This document shows, piece after piece, positions 18,564-27,349 of a DNA stretch of 64,000 nucleotides. The position numbers and the translations under genes are program-made. The DNA is from Streptococcus suis (GTDB taxonomy: Bacteria > Bacillota > Bacilli > Lactobacillales > Streptococcaceae): NCBI GenBank assembly GCA_022354845.1, contig CP031970.1, positions 1,240,001-1,304,000 on the forward strand, read 5' to 3'. The stretch's first letter is position 1. The number at the start of each line of letters is the position of its first letter. The notes beneath the pieces were generated by a model. It saw only the letters and a program-made list of their open reading frames with translations. It ran no database searches and was not told where the DNA came from.

Positions 18564-18809
18564 TTATTCATCAGTTTTTTTAATGTCGTTTTCGACTTTC
18601 TTACCAAATTCTAGTTTAAACCACGGCTCTTTCTCCGTATCTGAATTATCTATATCTAAGAGGTATACAGCGAAAAATGAAGCGTAAGGTGTCAACATAA
18701 ATGGTTCCAGTATCCCTTTGATATAGGCAAATAGCGTAATCGGGATGTAGAGAATCATCACACCGTAAAAAATATGTTTTCCTGTAATAACCAGTTGCTT
18801 TTTCATCAT
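18564..18809 (-). CDS. Small membrane protein
   Basis: Unrecognised 81-residue protein with two hydrophobic segments (about 10-30 and 36-51) and a charged, lysine/aspartate-rich C-terminal tail. Tandem ATGs occur at the start; AGGGAT lies upstream. It is the first gene of the tiny-membrane-protein group and lies directly behind a good promoter and a palindromic operator-like sequence. Confidence 0.68.
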   Translation of the reverse strand: MMKKQLVITGKHIFYGVMILYIPITLFAYIKGILEPFMLTPYASFFAVYLLDIDNSDTEKEPWFKLEFGKKVENDIKKTDE

Positions 18810-18870
18810 AAATCCCTACTTTCTTTTTTCTTGATTGATGAATTCGTTTCCATCAATTTATCTTGATATC

Positions 18871-18936
18871 ATTGTAACACTTCTTTTTCTTTTTGACAAG
18901 TATCTTTGTCAAAAAAATAATAATTTTTGTCAAAAA
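18871..18936 (-). promoter_or_regulatory. Promoter with palindromic operator-like repeats
   Basis: Minus-strand TTGTCA (18894-18899), 17 bases, TACAAT (18871-18876). The -35 is embedded in an inverted repeat TTTTTGACAA (18890-18899) / TTGTCAAAAA (18906-18915). A further perfect palindrome TTTTTGTCAAAAA lies at 18924-18936. Such repeated sites over the -35 suggest a repressor operator. Confidence 0.65.
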
Positions 18937-19022
18937 GTTTATGATGATAGTCATAATGTAATAAAACCTTGTCATCGTTCTATCTAGTTATTCGTAAAAA
19001 ATAAAAAAGAGGCTATCTTGCC

Positions 19023-19931
19023 TCATTCTCCTATATTCGTCAAACGCTCTTTTAATTCTTTATACTGTATCTCTTCAAGATGGACGCCCTCCTGAGAAAC
19101 GATATAGCTAGAGACAAGATTGGCAAATTTCAAGCCTTGTTTTAGGTTTTTTCCGATTGCCAGTGCAGCCATCAAAGCTCCAACATGACTATCACCTGCT
19201 CCGATCGTATCTTTTACGGTTGCTGGAAAACTAGCCACTTTATGCCAGCCCCCATCAAAAGCAATCGCCCCATTTTTTCCTCTGGTCACAATCACTGCTC
19301 GGCCAGTCCGATTGAATAGCTGTATTGTAGCCTTCTCCACATCTACCTCATGAGTTAAATCAATGGATTCCTGCTCATTTACATGCAAGATTGGAGACAA
19401 ATCCAGCAACTGTTGCATTCTTTCTAAAGGAATTTTATTTCCCCGCGGTCCAGGCGCAAAGATAATGGGAGTCGGGCAATCTGTCAAACTATCAACCAGT
19501 TGCTGCCCCGTTTCCTCTTCCAATTCTAATCCACAGACATAGATATATTCATAAGAGGATAAATCAAGTCCTTCCAACCAAGCGGGATCAAACGAATATT
19601 CCACACCGTGATCTGACAGAAATGTTCGCTCACCATCTGACTCTACAAAACAATAGCAACAGCCATTTTCTCCATCTAAAGCAATTGACGTTTCAATACC
19701 CAGTTTCTTTAATTCACTTTTAACGAATGTTCCATAAAGACCTGAGCCAACCGGTGAAATAAAATCATAATCTAGCCCGAGGTGGTGGAGAATAGTAACA
19801 ACATTGAATGCACAACCACCAAGAGACATAACTTGTTTTCTTATGTGCGCATCTCCTTGACGACCCGGTAATTGATCCAAATATATCATTACATCACAGA
19901 CTGTTGAGCCTATGACCAAACATTTCCCCAT
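19023..19931 (-). CDS. PfkB-family carbohydrate/nucleoside kinase
   Basis: A 302-residue ribokinase-fold protein: N-terminal MGKCLVIGSTVCDVMIYLD, the glycine-rich LGGCAFNV signature near residue 37, and the C-terminal ATP/anion-hole motif DTIGAGDSHVGAL with catalytic Asp (about residue 245). It phosphorylates a sugar or nucleoside, but which one is not clear; ribokinase-like and pseudouridine-kinase-like members look similar at this level. It stands alone, with no sugar transporter or hydrolase beside it to reveal the substrate. Confidence 0.85.
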   Translation of the reverse strand: MGKCLVIGSTVCDVMIYLDQLPGRQGDAHIRKQVMSLGGCAFNVVTILHHLGLDYDFISPVGSGLYGTFVKSELKKLGIETSIALDGENGCCYCFVESDGERTFLSDHGVEYSFDPAWLEGLDLSSYEYIYVCGLELEEETGQQLVDSLTDCPTPIIFAPGPRGNKIPLERMQQLLDLSPILHVNEQESIDLTHEVDVEKATIQLFNRTGRAVIVTRGKNGAIAFDGGWHKVASFPATVKDTIGAGDSHVGALMAALAIGKNLKQGLKFANLVSSYIVSQEGVHLEEIQYKELKERLTNIGE

Positions 19932-20003
19932 AATTCTCTCCCGTATCTAAAATCATTCATCCAGAATAAAGTCATTTTAATTATATTTATTTAATTCGAC
20001 GTA

Positions 20004-20040
20004 AGAGAAGAGGCTGGGCTCAAGACCAGAGCCACTTCTC
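20004..20040. repeat. Hairpin element in a 258-base gap
   Basis: AGAAGAGGCTGGGCTC pairs imperfectly with GAGCCACTTCT across a short loop. More short dyads follow (CACTTCAGTGCAGTG, TTCAGTGAA). It resembles the hairpin-rich intergenic elements common in the S. suis group; no T-run marks it as a terminator. Confidence 0.5.
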
Positions 20041-20189
20041 AGAGTTCCTGTCAACACTTCAGTGCAGTGGGTGATTGGCTTTAACAGTCAGGGGGAGTGA
20101 AAGCGTTCAGTGAACTATTTCAGCCTGACGTGCGACTTGCTATTCCCACTTGTCTAATTCAACAAATTTCTAGGTTAACCAATTCAAAT

Positions 20190-21020
20190 TTAGGAGAGAG
20201 TTTCTTCAAACTTACGTGTCAAACTGGACATAAATTTGTAAAGAGCAGAGTAACGTCCTAAATAATTTTGATTCCATGGCTTATCTCGACCAGCAAAATG
20301 TAAGAAAACTGTCTGGTCAATCACCCAATTCAAGTCCCACTTTCCCTGACTTTTTATTTGATAAATCAAACTGTAACGTGCATCATAGTTGTACACTTCA
20401 TCTGGAATCGGGATCACCTTGTCAGCATAAAGACCATTAAGTACATCCTGATCAGGTAAAAACAATCGCTTACGATTATTTTTGATAAAGTTTAAAATAT
20501 CTTCTCGTTTCACATGGGAACGAATAGCTTCTAAGTTCATCAAGAGAACACCTGTATTGAAGTAAGAAGAATCCATTTCAAAATTATTCAGTCGAAGCTT
20601 ATTAACATAATCTAAAAGCTTACCATCTTCATTATGACTAGCCGCCACATAGTACTGCTCCCCCATCTCCATCTCATAAAGCCCCCAAAAACCATTTAGG
20701 CAAATCAAATCCGCATCTAAATAAAGGACTTTATCCACTTCTTCTGGTAAAAATTCATGTGCAAGAAGACGGTAATAAATGGTTTGAGGATAACGGTCCG
20801 TTGTAGGAGCACTTGCAAAAGCATCCTCTCCGACCACGATTGGATGATAAGTCATTCCCAAATTCTCCACAAAACGCTTGATTTCAGAGTGCTTTTTCAA
20901 AAGAACCTGCTGCATTAAGAACACCTGAAACGCCTGTTTTGGCATCTGATGAACGATGGAGTATAAGACTACTTTAAGCTGTTCAACATAAGCATCATCG
21001 ATTACAAATAATAAATTCAT
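20190..21020 (-). CDS. Glycosyltransferase family 8 protein
   Basis: A 276-residue GT8 enzyme: the N-terminal MNLLFVIDDAYVEQLKVVLYS, the metal/nucleotide-sugar binding DxD in VLYLDADLICL (about residue 85), PDQDVLN, and the C-terminal HFAGRDKPW motif are diagnostic of LgtC/GspA-like galactosyl- or glucosyltransferases. The acceptor is unknown. The start at 21020 follows AAGGGAAAAGGT; a longer frame would begin within the alaS terminator and is rejected. Confidence 0.9.
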   Translation of the reverse strand: MNLLFVIDDAYVEQLKVVLYSIVHQMPKQAFQVFLMQQVLLKKHSEIKRFVENLGMTYHPIVVGEDAFASAPTTDRYPQTIYYRLLAHEFLPEEVDKVLYLDADLICLNGFWGLYEMEMGEQYYVAASHNEDGKLLDYVNKLRLNNFEMDSSYFNTGVLLMNLEAIRSHVKREDILNFIKNNRKRLFLPDQDVLNGLYADKVIPIPDEVYNYDARYSLIYQIKSQGKWDLNWVIDQTVFLHFAGRDKPWNQNYLGRYSALYKFMSSLTRKFEETLS

Positions 21021-21070
21021 ACCTTTTCCCTTTTGCTGATGGATTTCCTTCATTGTATCACAAGCCATAG

Positions 21071-21098
21071 AAAAAACCAAACTCCCAATGGAGTTTGG
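21071..21098 (-). terminator. alaS terminator
   Basis: Minus-strand CCAAACTCC / GGAGTTTGG on a four-base loop, followed by TTTTTT. Confidence 0.9.
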
Positions 21099-21107
21099 AA
21101 TAAGATA

Positions 21108-23726
21108 TTATAGGTTTTCTGCTACACTGTTTAAGAGTGTTTGGATTGCAGAAGCATCACTACCACCTGCCATGGCCATGTCTGGCTTACCACCACCACG
21201 ACCTGCTACGATAGGCGCAAGAACTTTGATAAGATTACCAGCATGTACATTACTTGATTTGCTAGCTACAAGGACATTGACCTTGTCACCGATAGAAGCG
21301 ACTAGCACCAATACATCTGAGTAGTCTTTTTGTTTCCAGTTGTCCGCAAAAGTACGGAGAGCACCTGCATCCGAAACTTGAACTTGGCTGGCAATAAAGC
21401 GAACTCCGTTAGCTTCTTTCACATCTTTGAATACATCACCAGCTGCCGCTGCAGCTGCTTTTTCTTTCAGAGAAGCATTTTCTTTTTGCAATTCACGAAC
21501 TTGTTCTTGAAGACTTGCAACCTTGTTTGGTACTTCCTTGATTTGTGGGGATTTGATAGTCACCGCTACTTCTTTCAAAGCATCTTCTTGGTCACGATAG
21601 GCAAAGAAGGCTTCACGGCCAGTTACTGCAATGATACGGCGAGTACCTGATCCAATACCCTCTTCTTTTAAAATCTTGAAGATACCGATTTCAGACGTAT
21701 TACTAACATGTGTACCACCACAAAGTTCGATAGAATAATCACCAATTGTAACAACTCGAACTTCTTTACCATATTTTTCGCCAAAGAGTGCCATAGCTCC
21801 CATTTCTTTAGCAGTATCAATATCAGTCTCTACTGTTACAACAGGAATAGCATTCCAGATTTGTTCATTGACTTCTTCTTCAATGCGACGAAGTTCTTCT
21901 GCCGTAACTGCTTCAAAGTGAGTGAAGTCAAAGCGTAGGAAGTCTTGCTCATTCAAGGAACCAGCCTGTGTTGCGTGTTCACCAATGATGTTGTGAAGAG
22001 CTGCATGGAGCAAGTGAGTTGCAGTATGGTTCTTCTCTACACCATTGCGACGTTTTGTATCAAGCTCAAGTGTATACACCTGACCAAGTGAAATGCTAGC
22101 ATGAAGCTCAACCTTATGCAATGGTTGCCCGTTTGGTGCTTTTTGAACATCAAGGACAGTCGCAACAATATCGCCAGTGGCATTTTTAACAACACCATGA
22201 TCGGCAACCTGACCACCCATCTCTGCATAAAATGGCGTTTGATTGAATACTAATAATGCTTGACCTTCTGAAACTGCTTCTGTACGCTCATTTTCTGCAA
22301 TGATTACAGATAATGTCGCGTCAAGCTTGGTTTGCCCGTATACAAAAGTTGAAGATTCTGTAATTCCAGCCAATGTTTCATTTTGCATTCCCATTGAACC
22401 ACCTTTGACAACTGCTGCACGCGCACGATCTTGTTGCTCTTTCATCGCAGCTTTAAAACCTTTATGGTCAATTTTATAACCTGCATCTTCAGCCAATTCT
22501 TCAGTTAACTCCACTGGGAAACCATAAGTATCATACAGTTTAAAGATATCCTTACCTTCAAGTGTATCCTTCCCTGCCTCTTTTAACTGAGCCAATAATT
22601 GATCTAAGTGACCACTACCAGCATCAATAGTACGGGCAAAAGTCTCTTCCTCGCGTTTTACAATCTTTTCAATAAAATCACGTTTTTCAAGTACTTCAGG
22701 ATAGTAGCTCTCCATAATGTGACCCACAATTTCAACTAACTTATATAAAAATGGTCCAGAAATTCCCAAACGTTGACCATGCATTGAAGCACGACGGAGA
22801 AGACGACGGAGAACGTAGCCACGTCCCTCATTACCAGGGAGAGCTCCATCTCCAATGGCAAATGAAAGAGCGCGAATATGGTCCGCAATTACTTTGAAAC
22901 TCATGTTATCACCATCTGGATCGTATGTTTTACCAGATAGTTTTTCAACTTCACGAATAATAGGCAAGAAGAGGTCAGTCTCAAAGTTTGTTTTAGCTCC
23001 TTGGAAAATAGCTGCTAAACGTTCTAAACCTGCACCCGTATCAATATTTTTATTAGGTAATTCTTTATATTCTGAACGAGGAACTGCTGGATCAGCGTTA
23101 AATTGTGAAAGTACAATATTCCAAATCTCGATGTAACGGTCGTTTTCAATATCTTCTTCCAAAAGACGAACACCGATATTCTCAGGGTCAAATTCAGTAC
23201 CACGGTCAAAGAAGATTTCTGTATCTGGACCAGAAGGGCCAGCACCAATTTCCCAGAAATTGTCTTCCAGTGGAATCAAGTGACTTGGTTCCACACCAAG
23301 TGAAATCCAACGATTATATGAATCTTTATCGTCTGGATAATATGTCATGTACAATTTTTCTTTAGGGAAACCAAACCATTCCGGGCTAGTTAGCAATTCA
23401 AAACCCCATTCAATTGCTTCATCACGGAAATAATCTCCAATAGAGAAATTCCCAAGCATTTCAAACATAGTATGGTGACGAGCAGTTTTACCAACATTTT
23501 CGATATCGTTGGTACGAATTGATTTTTGAGCGTTAGTGATACGTGGGTTATCGGGAATCACAGAGCCATCAAAATACTTTTTAAGAGTTGCCACACCAGA
23601 GTTAATCCAAAGCAAAGTCGGATCATTCACCGGAACAAGATTTGCAGAAGGCTCAACCGCGTGACCCTTAGATTTCCAGAAATCCAACCACATTTGACGG
23701 ATTTGAGCAGAAGATAATTGATGCAT
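21108..23726 (-). CDS. alaS: Alanine-tRNA ligase
   Basis: Charges tRNA-Ala. The 872-residue protein has the class II aminoacylation core with [23 protein letters not shown], the editing-domain zinc motif [12 protein letters not shown] with CGGTHV, and the C-terminal [18 protein letters not shown]1 region. No good ribosome binding site or promoter is visible directly before the ATG. The 466-base upstream stretch is packed with hairpins and repeats, and the Ala-type T-box that would be expected here lies one gene farther up, before the LURP-one gene. Confidence 0.97.
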   Translation of the reverse strand: MHQLSSAQIRQMWLDFWKSKGHAVEPSANLVPVNDPTLLWINSGVATLKKYFDGSVIPDNPRITNAQKSIRTNDIENVGKTARHHTMFEMLGNFSIGDYFRDEAIEWGFELLTSPEWFGFPKEKLYMTYYPDDKDSYNRWISLGVEPSHLIPLEDNFWEIGAGPSGPDTEIFFDRGTEFDPENIGVRLLEEDIENDRYIEIWNIVLSQFNADPAVPRSEYKELPNKNIDTGAGLERLAAIFQGAKTNFETDLFLPIIREVEKLSGKTYDPDGDNMSFKVIADHIRALSFAIGDGALPGNEGRGYVLRRLLRRASMHGQRLGISGPFLYKLVEIVGHIMESYYPEVLEKRDFIEKIVKREEETFARTIDAGSGHLDQLLAQLKEAGKDTLEGKDIFKLYDTYGFPVELTEELAEDAGYKIDHKGFKAAMKEQQDRARAAVVKGGSMGMQNETLAGITESSTFVYGQTKLDATLSVIIAENERTEAVSEGQALLVFNQTPFYAEMGGQVADHGVVKNATGDIVATVLDVQKAPNGQPLHKVELHASISLGQVYTLELDTKRRNGVEKNHTATHLLHAALHNIIGEHATQAGSLNEQDFLRFDFTHFEAVTAEELRRIEEEVNEQIWNAIPVVTVETDIDTAKEMGAMALFGEKYGKEVRVVTIGDYSIELCGGTHVSNTSEIGIFKILKEEGIGSGTRRIIAVTGREAFFAYRDQEDALKEVAVTIKSPQIKEVPNKVASLQEQVRELQKENASLKEKAAAAAAGDVFKDVKEANGVRFIASQVQVSDAGALRTFADNWKQKDYSDVLVLVASIGDKVNVLVASKSSNVHAGNLIKVLAPIVAGRGGGKPDMAMAGGSDASAIQTLLNSVAENL

Positions 23727-23740
23727 AATTAAGATACCAA

Positions 23741-23830
23741 GAGCGTTAAGAAAGCGAGAAGAAAATAGGAGACCAACGCTGTGCGCCAGCGCACTAGGCG
23801 GTCTATCTTTTTTCTCGACGCTTTTAGCTC
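23741..23830. repeat. Long imperfect hairpin upstream of alaS
   Basis: About 30-base arms, GAGCGTTAAGAAAGCGAGAA... against ...TTCTCGACGCTTTTAGCTC, close around an inner stem GTGCGC/GCGCAC. It begins 14 bases before the alaS start on the minus strand. It looks like a mobile or amplified intergenic hairpin element. Confidence 0.75.
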
Positions 23831-24095
23831 GGGTTCAATTCAGAAAATTATCTAAATTGAACTTTTCCTTTCATATAGTAATAATTGAGGTGAAAGTCCG
23901 TAGCCCGAGTTCATTTCAGAATAAACTCGATACCCTTTCCTTTCATTTAGATATTTTGAGAAGTCAGCAATTGAAAGAAGCAACCCTTCCGGGCGGGTTC
24001 AATTTAACTAACTAGCTGAACTGAACGTTTCCTTTCATTTGTTTTTAGCTTGGCTTTGATTCGAAAATAACCTAACCAAACCATTCCTTTGTTAA
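23827..24095. repeat. Four imperfect tandem repeats in the alaS leader
   Basis: Related units of about 50 bases at 23827-23878, 23902-23951, 23990-24041 and 24046-24095, spaced irregularly at about 55-90 bases. Each has a form of CGGGTTCAATT, a short variable part, often a GTTCAA/TTGAAC inverted pair, and ends TTTCCTTTCATTT. The fourth is the most diverged. Confidence 0.6.
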
Positions 24096-24192
24096 AAATT
24101 TCAATTTGTTTTCAAAACACACATGGTTCCAGGGAACAGGAACCAACACCAATAGATTGCTTGTTTTTAGAAAAACTTTCAGTGATAAACTA

Positions 24193-24681
24193 TTAAGAAC
24201 TAGATGCAGCTTCCATCATTTCCACATAGTCAATGGCAACTACTAAAGAAATAACTAAATCAGCATAACCATCATCTACAACCGTTACAGAATAATGGGA
24301 AGTTAAATGAAAAAGTTCTTTGGAAATTTCAGCAACTAGTTGACCATCCGGAGTCCTCAAACGAAAATCAAGGTCCCAAATATTGCCTTCTAAAAGCAAA
24401 CCTAAACTTTCGACCGTATACCGGTCTTTAAAAAATGTTAATTTCTTTTGTAAATAGAAAGAATGGCCATTAGCCATATCAATTGTAAACTGAGGCAGGA
24501 AAGAAAATACTTTTTTCGTAATCTGACAAATTTCAATACCTTGGTCATTGGTGACAGTAAAGCGTTTCGGAATTTCTAAAAAACTTCCTTTAACTTGATA
24601 GGCCAATTGTCCAAAATTATCTTGGATATTAAATTTTTCACCGCCAAACGTAAACCGTTGTTTCACTAGAAATTGTTTCAT
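24193..24681 (-). CDS. LURP-one-related (Tubby-like fold) protein
   Basis: A 162-residue protein with the all-beta pattern of the LURP-one family: FLVKQRFTFGGEKFNIQDNFG at the N-terminus, KGSFLEIPKRFTVTN, and the later W-x-L-D-F block (NIWDLDF). These folds resemble Tubby C-terminal domains; phospholipid binding has been proposed, but no role is established in streptococci. The start at 24681 follows GAGGTGATT; the frame is open upstream into the T-box terminator but that part is leader. It is the first coding sequence after an Ala-like T-box. Confidence 0.8.
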   Translation of the reverse strand: MKQFLVKQRFTFGGEKFNIQDNFGQLAYQVKGSFLEIPKRFTVTNDQGIEICQITKKVFSFLPQFTIDMANGHSFYLQKKLTFFKDRYTVESLGLLLEGNIWDLDFRLRTPDGQLVAEISKELFHLTSHYSVTVVDDGYADLVISLVVAIDYVEMMEAASSS

Positions 24682-24690
24682 AATCACCTC

Positions 24691-24943
24691 AAAAAAATAA
24701 CAAGAAATCAAACGAAGGGCGAAGAACCGCGGTACCACCTTCATTCAATGACTTGTCATTCTCATTTAAGAACCAGTATTCAGTAGTAAAGCATTTCTTA
24801 TGAAAGAAAGATCGGCTAAACTGTGAATTCAGGTTCTACTATTCAATTGTAGTATTAAGTAGCAAAATACTTGGCTTAGATGGCTCGCAACAACCGCCAA
24901 TTTTCTGAACTAAGGTGTCAAGTATCTAATCTTAATATATGTT
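24691..24943 (-). ncRNA. T-box riboswitch leader, probably tRNA-Ala responsive
   Basis: On the minus strand AAGGTGGTACCGCGG (24727-24741) is the T-box antiterminator core, followed by CGCCCTTCG and a T-run (24691-24697) as terminator. Upstream, GGTTGTTGCGAGCC is the Stem I distal motif. Stem I closes with ATACTTG/CAAGTAT (24919-24925 with 24867-24873). Specifier candidates are GCC (24873-24875) or GCT (24861-24863), both Ala codons. So the switch should open when uncharged tRNA-Ala accumulates. The downstream genes are the LURP-one gene and then alaS. Confidence 0.85.
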
Positions 24944-24948
24944 GTTCA

Positions 24949-25932
24949 TTATTCACCAGATGAACTAGATTCAGTTGTTGATGAAGATGAACTTGAAGAT
25001 TCAGTAGATGAACTACTTTCTTCAGTTGTGATGTATTGTGACAACAAGTTTTGGAATGCTGAGTCTTTTACTTTCACATTCGCGTCTTGGAGAGCAGTCT
25101 TAATGACGTTAGAGACAAAAGTAGAATCTGCTTGTTTTTCAGCAAGAATGATTTCTTTCAATTTGTCTTTGTAATCTTCCCAGTTATCAGATTTCTCAGT
25201 TTTAGACTCTAATTTTACAACATAGTAGCTTGTAGTATATGTTGATGCATCCAAAACGGATATAACTGATGCGCCGACTTGACCAGCATCCAAGGCGAAG
25301 ATAGCGGTTTGTACTTCAGTTGGAAGAGTAGTAGATGATGAGTCAAATGTAATTTTTCCACCATCATCTTTTGTATCAGTATCAGTAGAATTGTCTTTCG
25401 CTAATTGAGCAAAATCTGCGCCCTCTGCTTGTGCAGATGCAAGTACTTCTTTTGCTTTAGTCTCATCATCTAACCTAATAACACGAGCAGTTACTTCTGG
25501 TGTATAAGCTTCATAAGCACTCTTATATGCATCATCCGTTAACTCTTTTTCTGCGGCTTTCTTAACTGCATATTCAACCAATTTGTTTGTACGGATTTGA
25601 TCTTTATATGTCTCCTCTGTCAAACTAGCTGATGCAAGTGCAGAGGCAAAAGAGTCACCATACTGCTCTGCCATATCATTATATGCATCATCTACTTCTT
25701 GAGCAGAAACTTTACCACCGTATTCTTTTTCGAATACGTCACTAATAATCATAGAAAGCAAAACCTGCTGTGCTTGAGAATTGTATTTTACTTGATCATA
25801 AAATTCTGAAACAGAGATGGTGCTACCTTTCATCGTGATGATATCTTTATCGGCACTTGATGAACATGCTGCTAAAGTTGCAGCAGCCAATAAAGTTACC
25901 GCTCCTGCAAAAAATTTTTTAGTTTTCTTCAT
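24949..25932 (-). CDS. prsA: Foldase lipoprotein PrsA (parvulin-type peptidyl-prolyl isomerase)
   Basis: PrsA is anchored on the outer face of the membrane and helps secreted proteins fold. The 327-residue precursor has a signal peptide with lipobox LAAC (Cys about residue 23), an N-terminal SurA-like helical part, and a parvulin domain (about 150-250) with DDGGKI and the QVGASVISV region. The C-terminus is a low-complexity Ser/Thr/Glu tail of about 25 residues, likely extending through the wall. Confidence 0.93.
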   Translation of the reverse strand: MKKTKKFFAGAVTLLAAATLAACSSSADKDIITMKGSTISVSEFYDQVKYNSQAQQVLLSMIISDVFEKEYGGKVSAQEVDDAYNDMAEQYGDSFASALASASLTEETYKDQIRTNKLVEYAVKKAAEKELTDDAYKSAYEAYTPEVTARVIRLDDETKAKEVLASAQAEGADFAQLAKDNSTDTDTKDDGGKITFDSSSTTLPTEVQTAIFALDAGQVGASVISVLDASTYTTSYYVVKLESKTEKSDNWEDYKDKLKEIILAEKQADSTFVSNVIKTALQDANVKVKDSAFQNLLSQYITTEESSSSTESSSSSSSTTESSSSGE

Positions 25933-25967
25933 AGAAAAACTGTCTCCTTTTATTCAATAACCTCTAT

Positions 25968-25973
25968 ATTATA
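25968..25973 (-). promoter_or_regulatory. prsA promoter -10
   Basis: Minus-strand TGTTATAAT, an extended -10, with no convincing -35; 35 bases before the start and followed by AAAGGAGAC. Confidence 0.6.
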
Positions 25974-25994
25974 ACACAAAAGCTTTAAATTATC

Positions 25995-26714
25995 TTAAAT
26001 TTCTTCTATTTCAAGGGTAATATTAGCACTATTCTTACGAATCATCAGTAATCCATCGCTCATTGAAACCAAACTAGCAGTCAAATCTTGATGATTTAAG
26101 GTTGCCTGAAACAAGCGTTGTAGACCCCTGTAGATGGTTCGTTGTCCTCTACGCACTTCCTTAATGTCCTTTGCGATATCACCACCCTGAAAAATATCAT
26201 CAAGAACAATCAAACCACCCACTTTTACCTTTTTTAATACTTCCGGTAAAAAGACAATGTATTTAGACTTAGCAGAGTCCATGAAGACAAAGTCATAGGT
26301 ATCATCAGGGAGAGTTGGTAACAAATCCATTGCTTCCCCTTCCAGCAATTCAATCTGCTGGCGCTGATCATATTTGGCAAAGTTTTCCTTAGCAAAACCA
26401 ATCATTTCTTCATTTCGATCGATTGTTGTAACGTGTGAATTGGGACTGTTCTCAGCCATTAATAACGCTGAAAAACCAATAGCTGTTCCAATTTCTAATA
26501 TTTCTTGAGGCTGCAAGGTTTGCATCAAAATCCGAAAGAAAGCAACTGTTTCATGTGGAATAATTGGAATATTTTCTTGACGAGCAAACTCTTCCAGTTC
26601 TTTCAAAAACCCTGTATTTTGCGCCTGACGTGTTCGCATAAAGTCCACAATTTCTTCCTTAATGACAGGACGGCGCATATTGTGATTTGCGTTTTTACTA
26701 TATGATTCGACCAT
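25995..26714 (-). CDS. SAM-dependent O-methyltransferase (TrmR/YrrM-like)
   Basis: A 239-residue class I methyltransferase of the caffeoyl-CoA/TrmR type: SAM-binding EILEIGTAIGFSAL (about 60-73), TTIDRNEEM, and the metal-binding FMDSAKSKY / LDDIFQGG pair. The B. subtilis relative methylates 5-hydroxyuridine in tRNA; assignment to that reaction is by similarity. The start MVESYSKN at 26714 is the conserved one in streptococci. It has no ribosome site, and a TATAAT lies only 7 bases upstream, so the mRNA may be leaderless. Confidence 0.8.
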   Translation of the reverse strand: MVESYSKNANHNMRRPVIKEEIVDFMRTRQAQNTGFLKELEEFARQENIPIIPHETVAFFRILMQTLQPQEILEIGTAIGFSALLMAENSPNSHVTTIDRNEEMIGFAKENFAKYDQRQQIELLEGEAMDLLPTLPDDTYDFVFMDSAKSKYIVFLPEVLKKVKVGGLIVLDDIFQGGDIAKDIKEVRRGQRTIYRGLQRLFQATLNHQDLTASLVSMSDGLLMIRKNSANITLEIEEI

Positions 26715-26721
26715 AGAATCC

Positions 26722-26730
26722 ATTATATCA
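26722..26730 (-). promoter_or_regulatory. Extended -10 directly before the O-methyltransferase start
   Basis: Minus-strand TGATATAAT ends 7 bases before the ATG at 26714, so transcription would begin at or next to the start codon. Confidence 0.45.
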
Positions 26731-26763
26731 TAAGCCGACAAGATTTTCTTCATCAACACACTA

Positions 26764-26785
26764 AAAGGTAGGTTTCCCCACCTTT
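26764..26785. terminator. Weak hairpin terminator
   Basis: AAAGGTAGG/CCCACCTTT (one G-T pair) on a TTTC loop, with a short T-run on either side. It lies just after the 26789-27337 gene. Confidence 0.5.
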
Positions 26786-26788
26786 TCT

Positions 26789-27337
26789 TTACATTTTTTT
26801 GGCGTAATCAATTCGATACCCTAAATTTCCAGCTAGTTCTTGAAGTCGAACAAAAGTCGCTTGCTTACTGAAAAAGAGATAGTAACTATCCGTGTCAATA
26901 TCCACTGCCCCTAGACAAAAATGTTCATCAAGATATTTGCTATCAATGACTCTTGCCCATTCTGAAATAGAGGCAGCTGGATTTAATCCATCCGAATCCA
27001 ATTTGAGAGAAATCCCTGCATTGCGGACTTGATGAAGTCGGTCAAAAAAGTAGATAAAATCTTCAAGATTGTCCTTATAATCACGCACACAAATATAATC
27101 AAAATGCTCTAGTAATTTTATCAAGATTAACCAAAGATTTTCCTTTTCAGACTCCCCAACACGGTCCAAGAAATCATCAAATGAATCTGGTTCTAGGATG
27201 CGTTCAATAGAGTTTAAAATCTGATTCGGATCACTAGCAAAAACCACATCTCTAAGCTGGAGAAATAGCTCCCTATCACCATTTGACATGAGGTCCGCCA
27301 GTTCAAAAATATCCTGTAGCAGTTCTTCCGTTAACAT
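26789..27337 (-). CDS. Hypothetical protein, DUF6630-like
   Basis: A 182-residue acidic, soluble protein without signal or membrane segment. Features such as the N-terminal ELLQDIFELADLM, the central DYICVRDYKDNLEDFI and the C-terminal YYLFFSKQATFVRLQELAGNLG recall the DUF6630 family, but I am unsure of the family name. It lies 12 bases downstream of the 27350-27796 gene and probably shares a transcript with pepF. No function is known. Confidence 0.65.
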   Translation of the reverse strand: MLTEELLQDIFELADLMSNGDRELFLQLRDVVFASDPNQILNSIERILEPDSFDDFLDRVGESEKENLWLILIKLLEHFDYICVRDYKDNLEDFIYFFDRLHQVRNAGISLKLDSDGLNPAASISEWARVIDSKYLDEHFCLGAVDIDTDSYYLFFSKQATFVRLQELAGNLGYRIDYAKKM

Positions 27338-27349
27338 AGTACCTCCACT

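Noticed and set aside
19932..20189. tRNA or small structured RNA in the hairpin-rich gap
   Set aside because: No cloverleaf arms or TTCGA-type T-loop could be fitted; the dyads look like an intergenic repeat element.
23827..24095. CRISPR-like array upstream of alaS
   Set aside because: The four units are diverged, irregularly spaced and without unique spacers of constant size.
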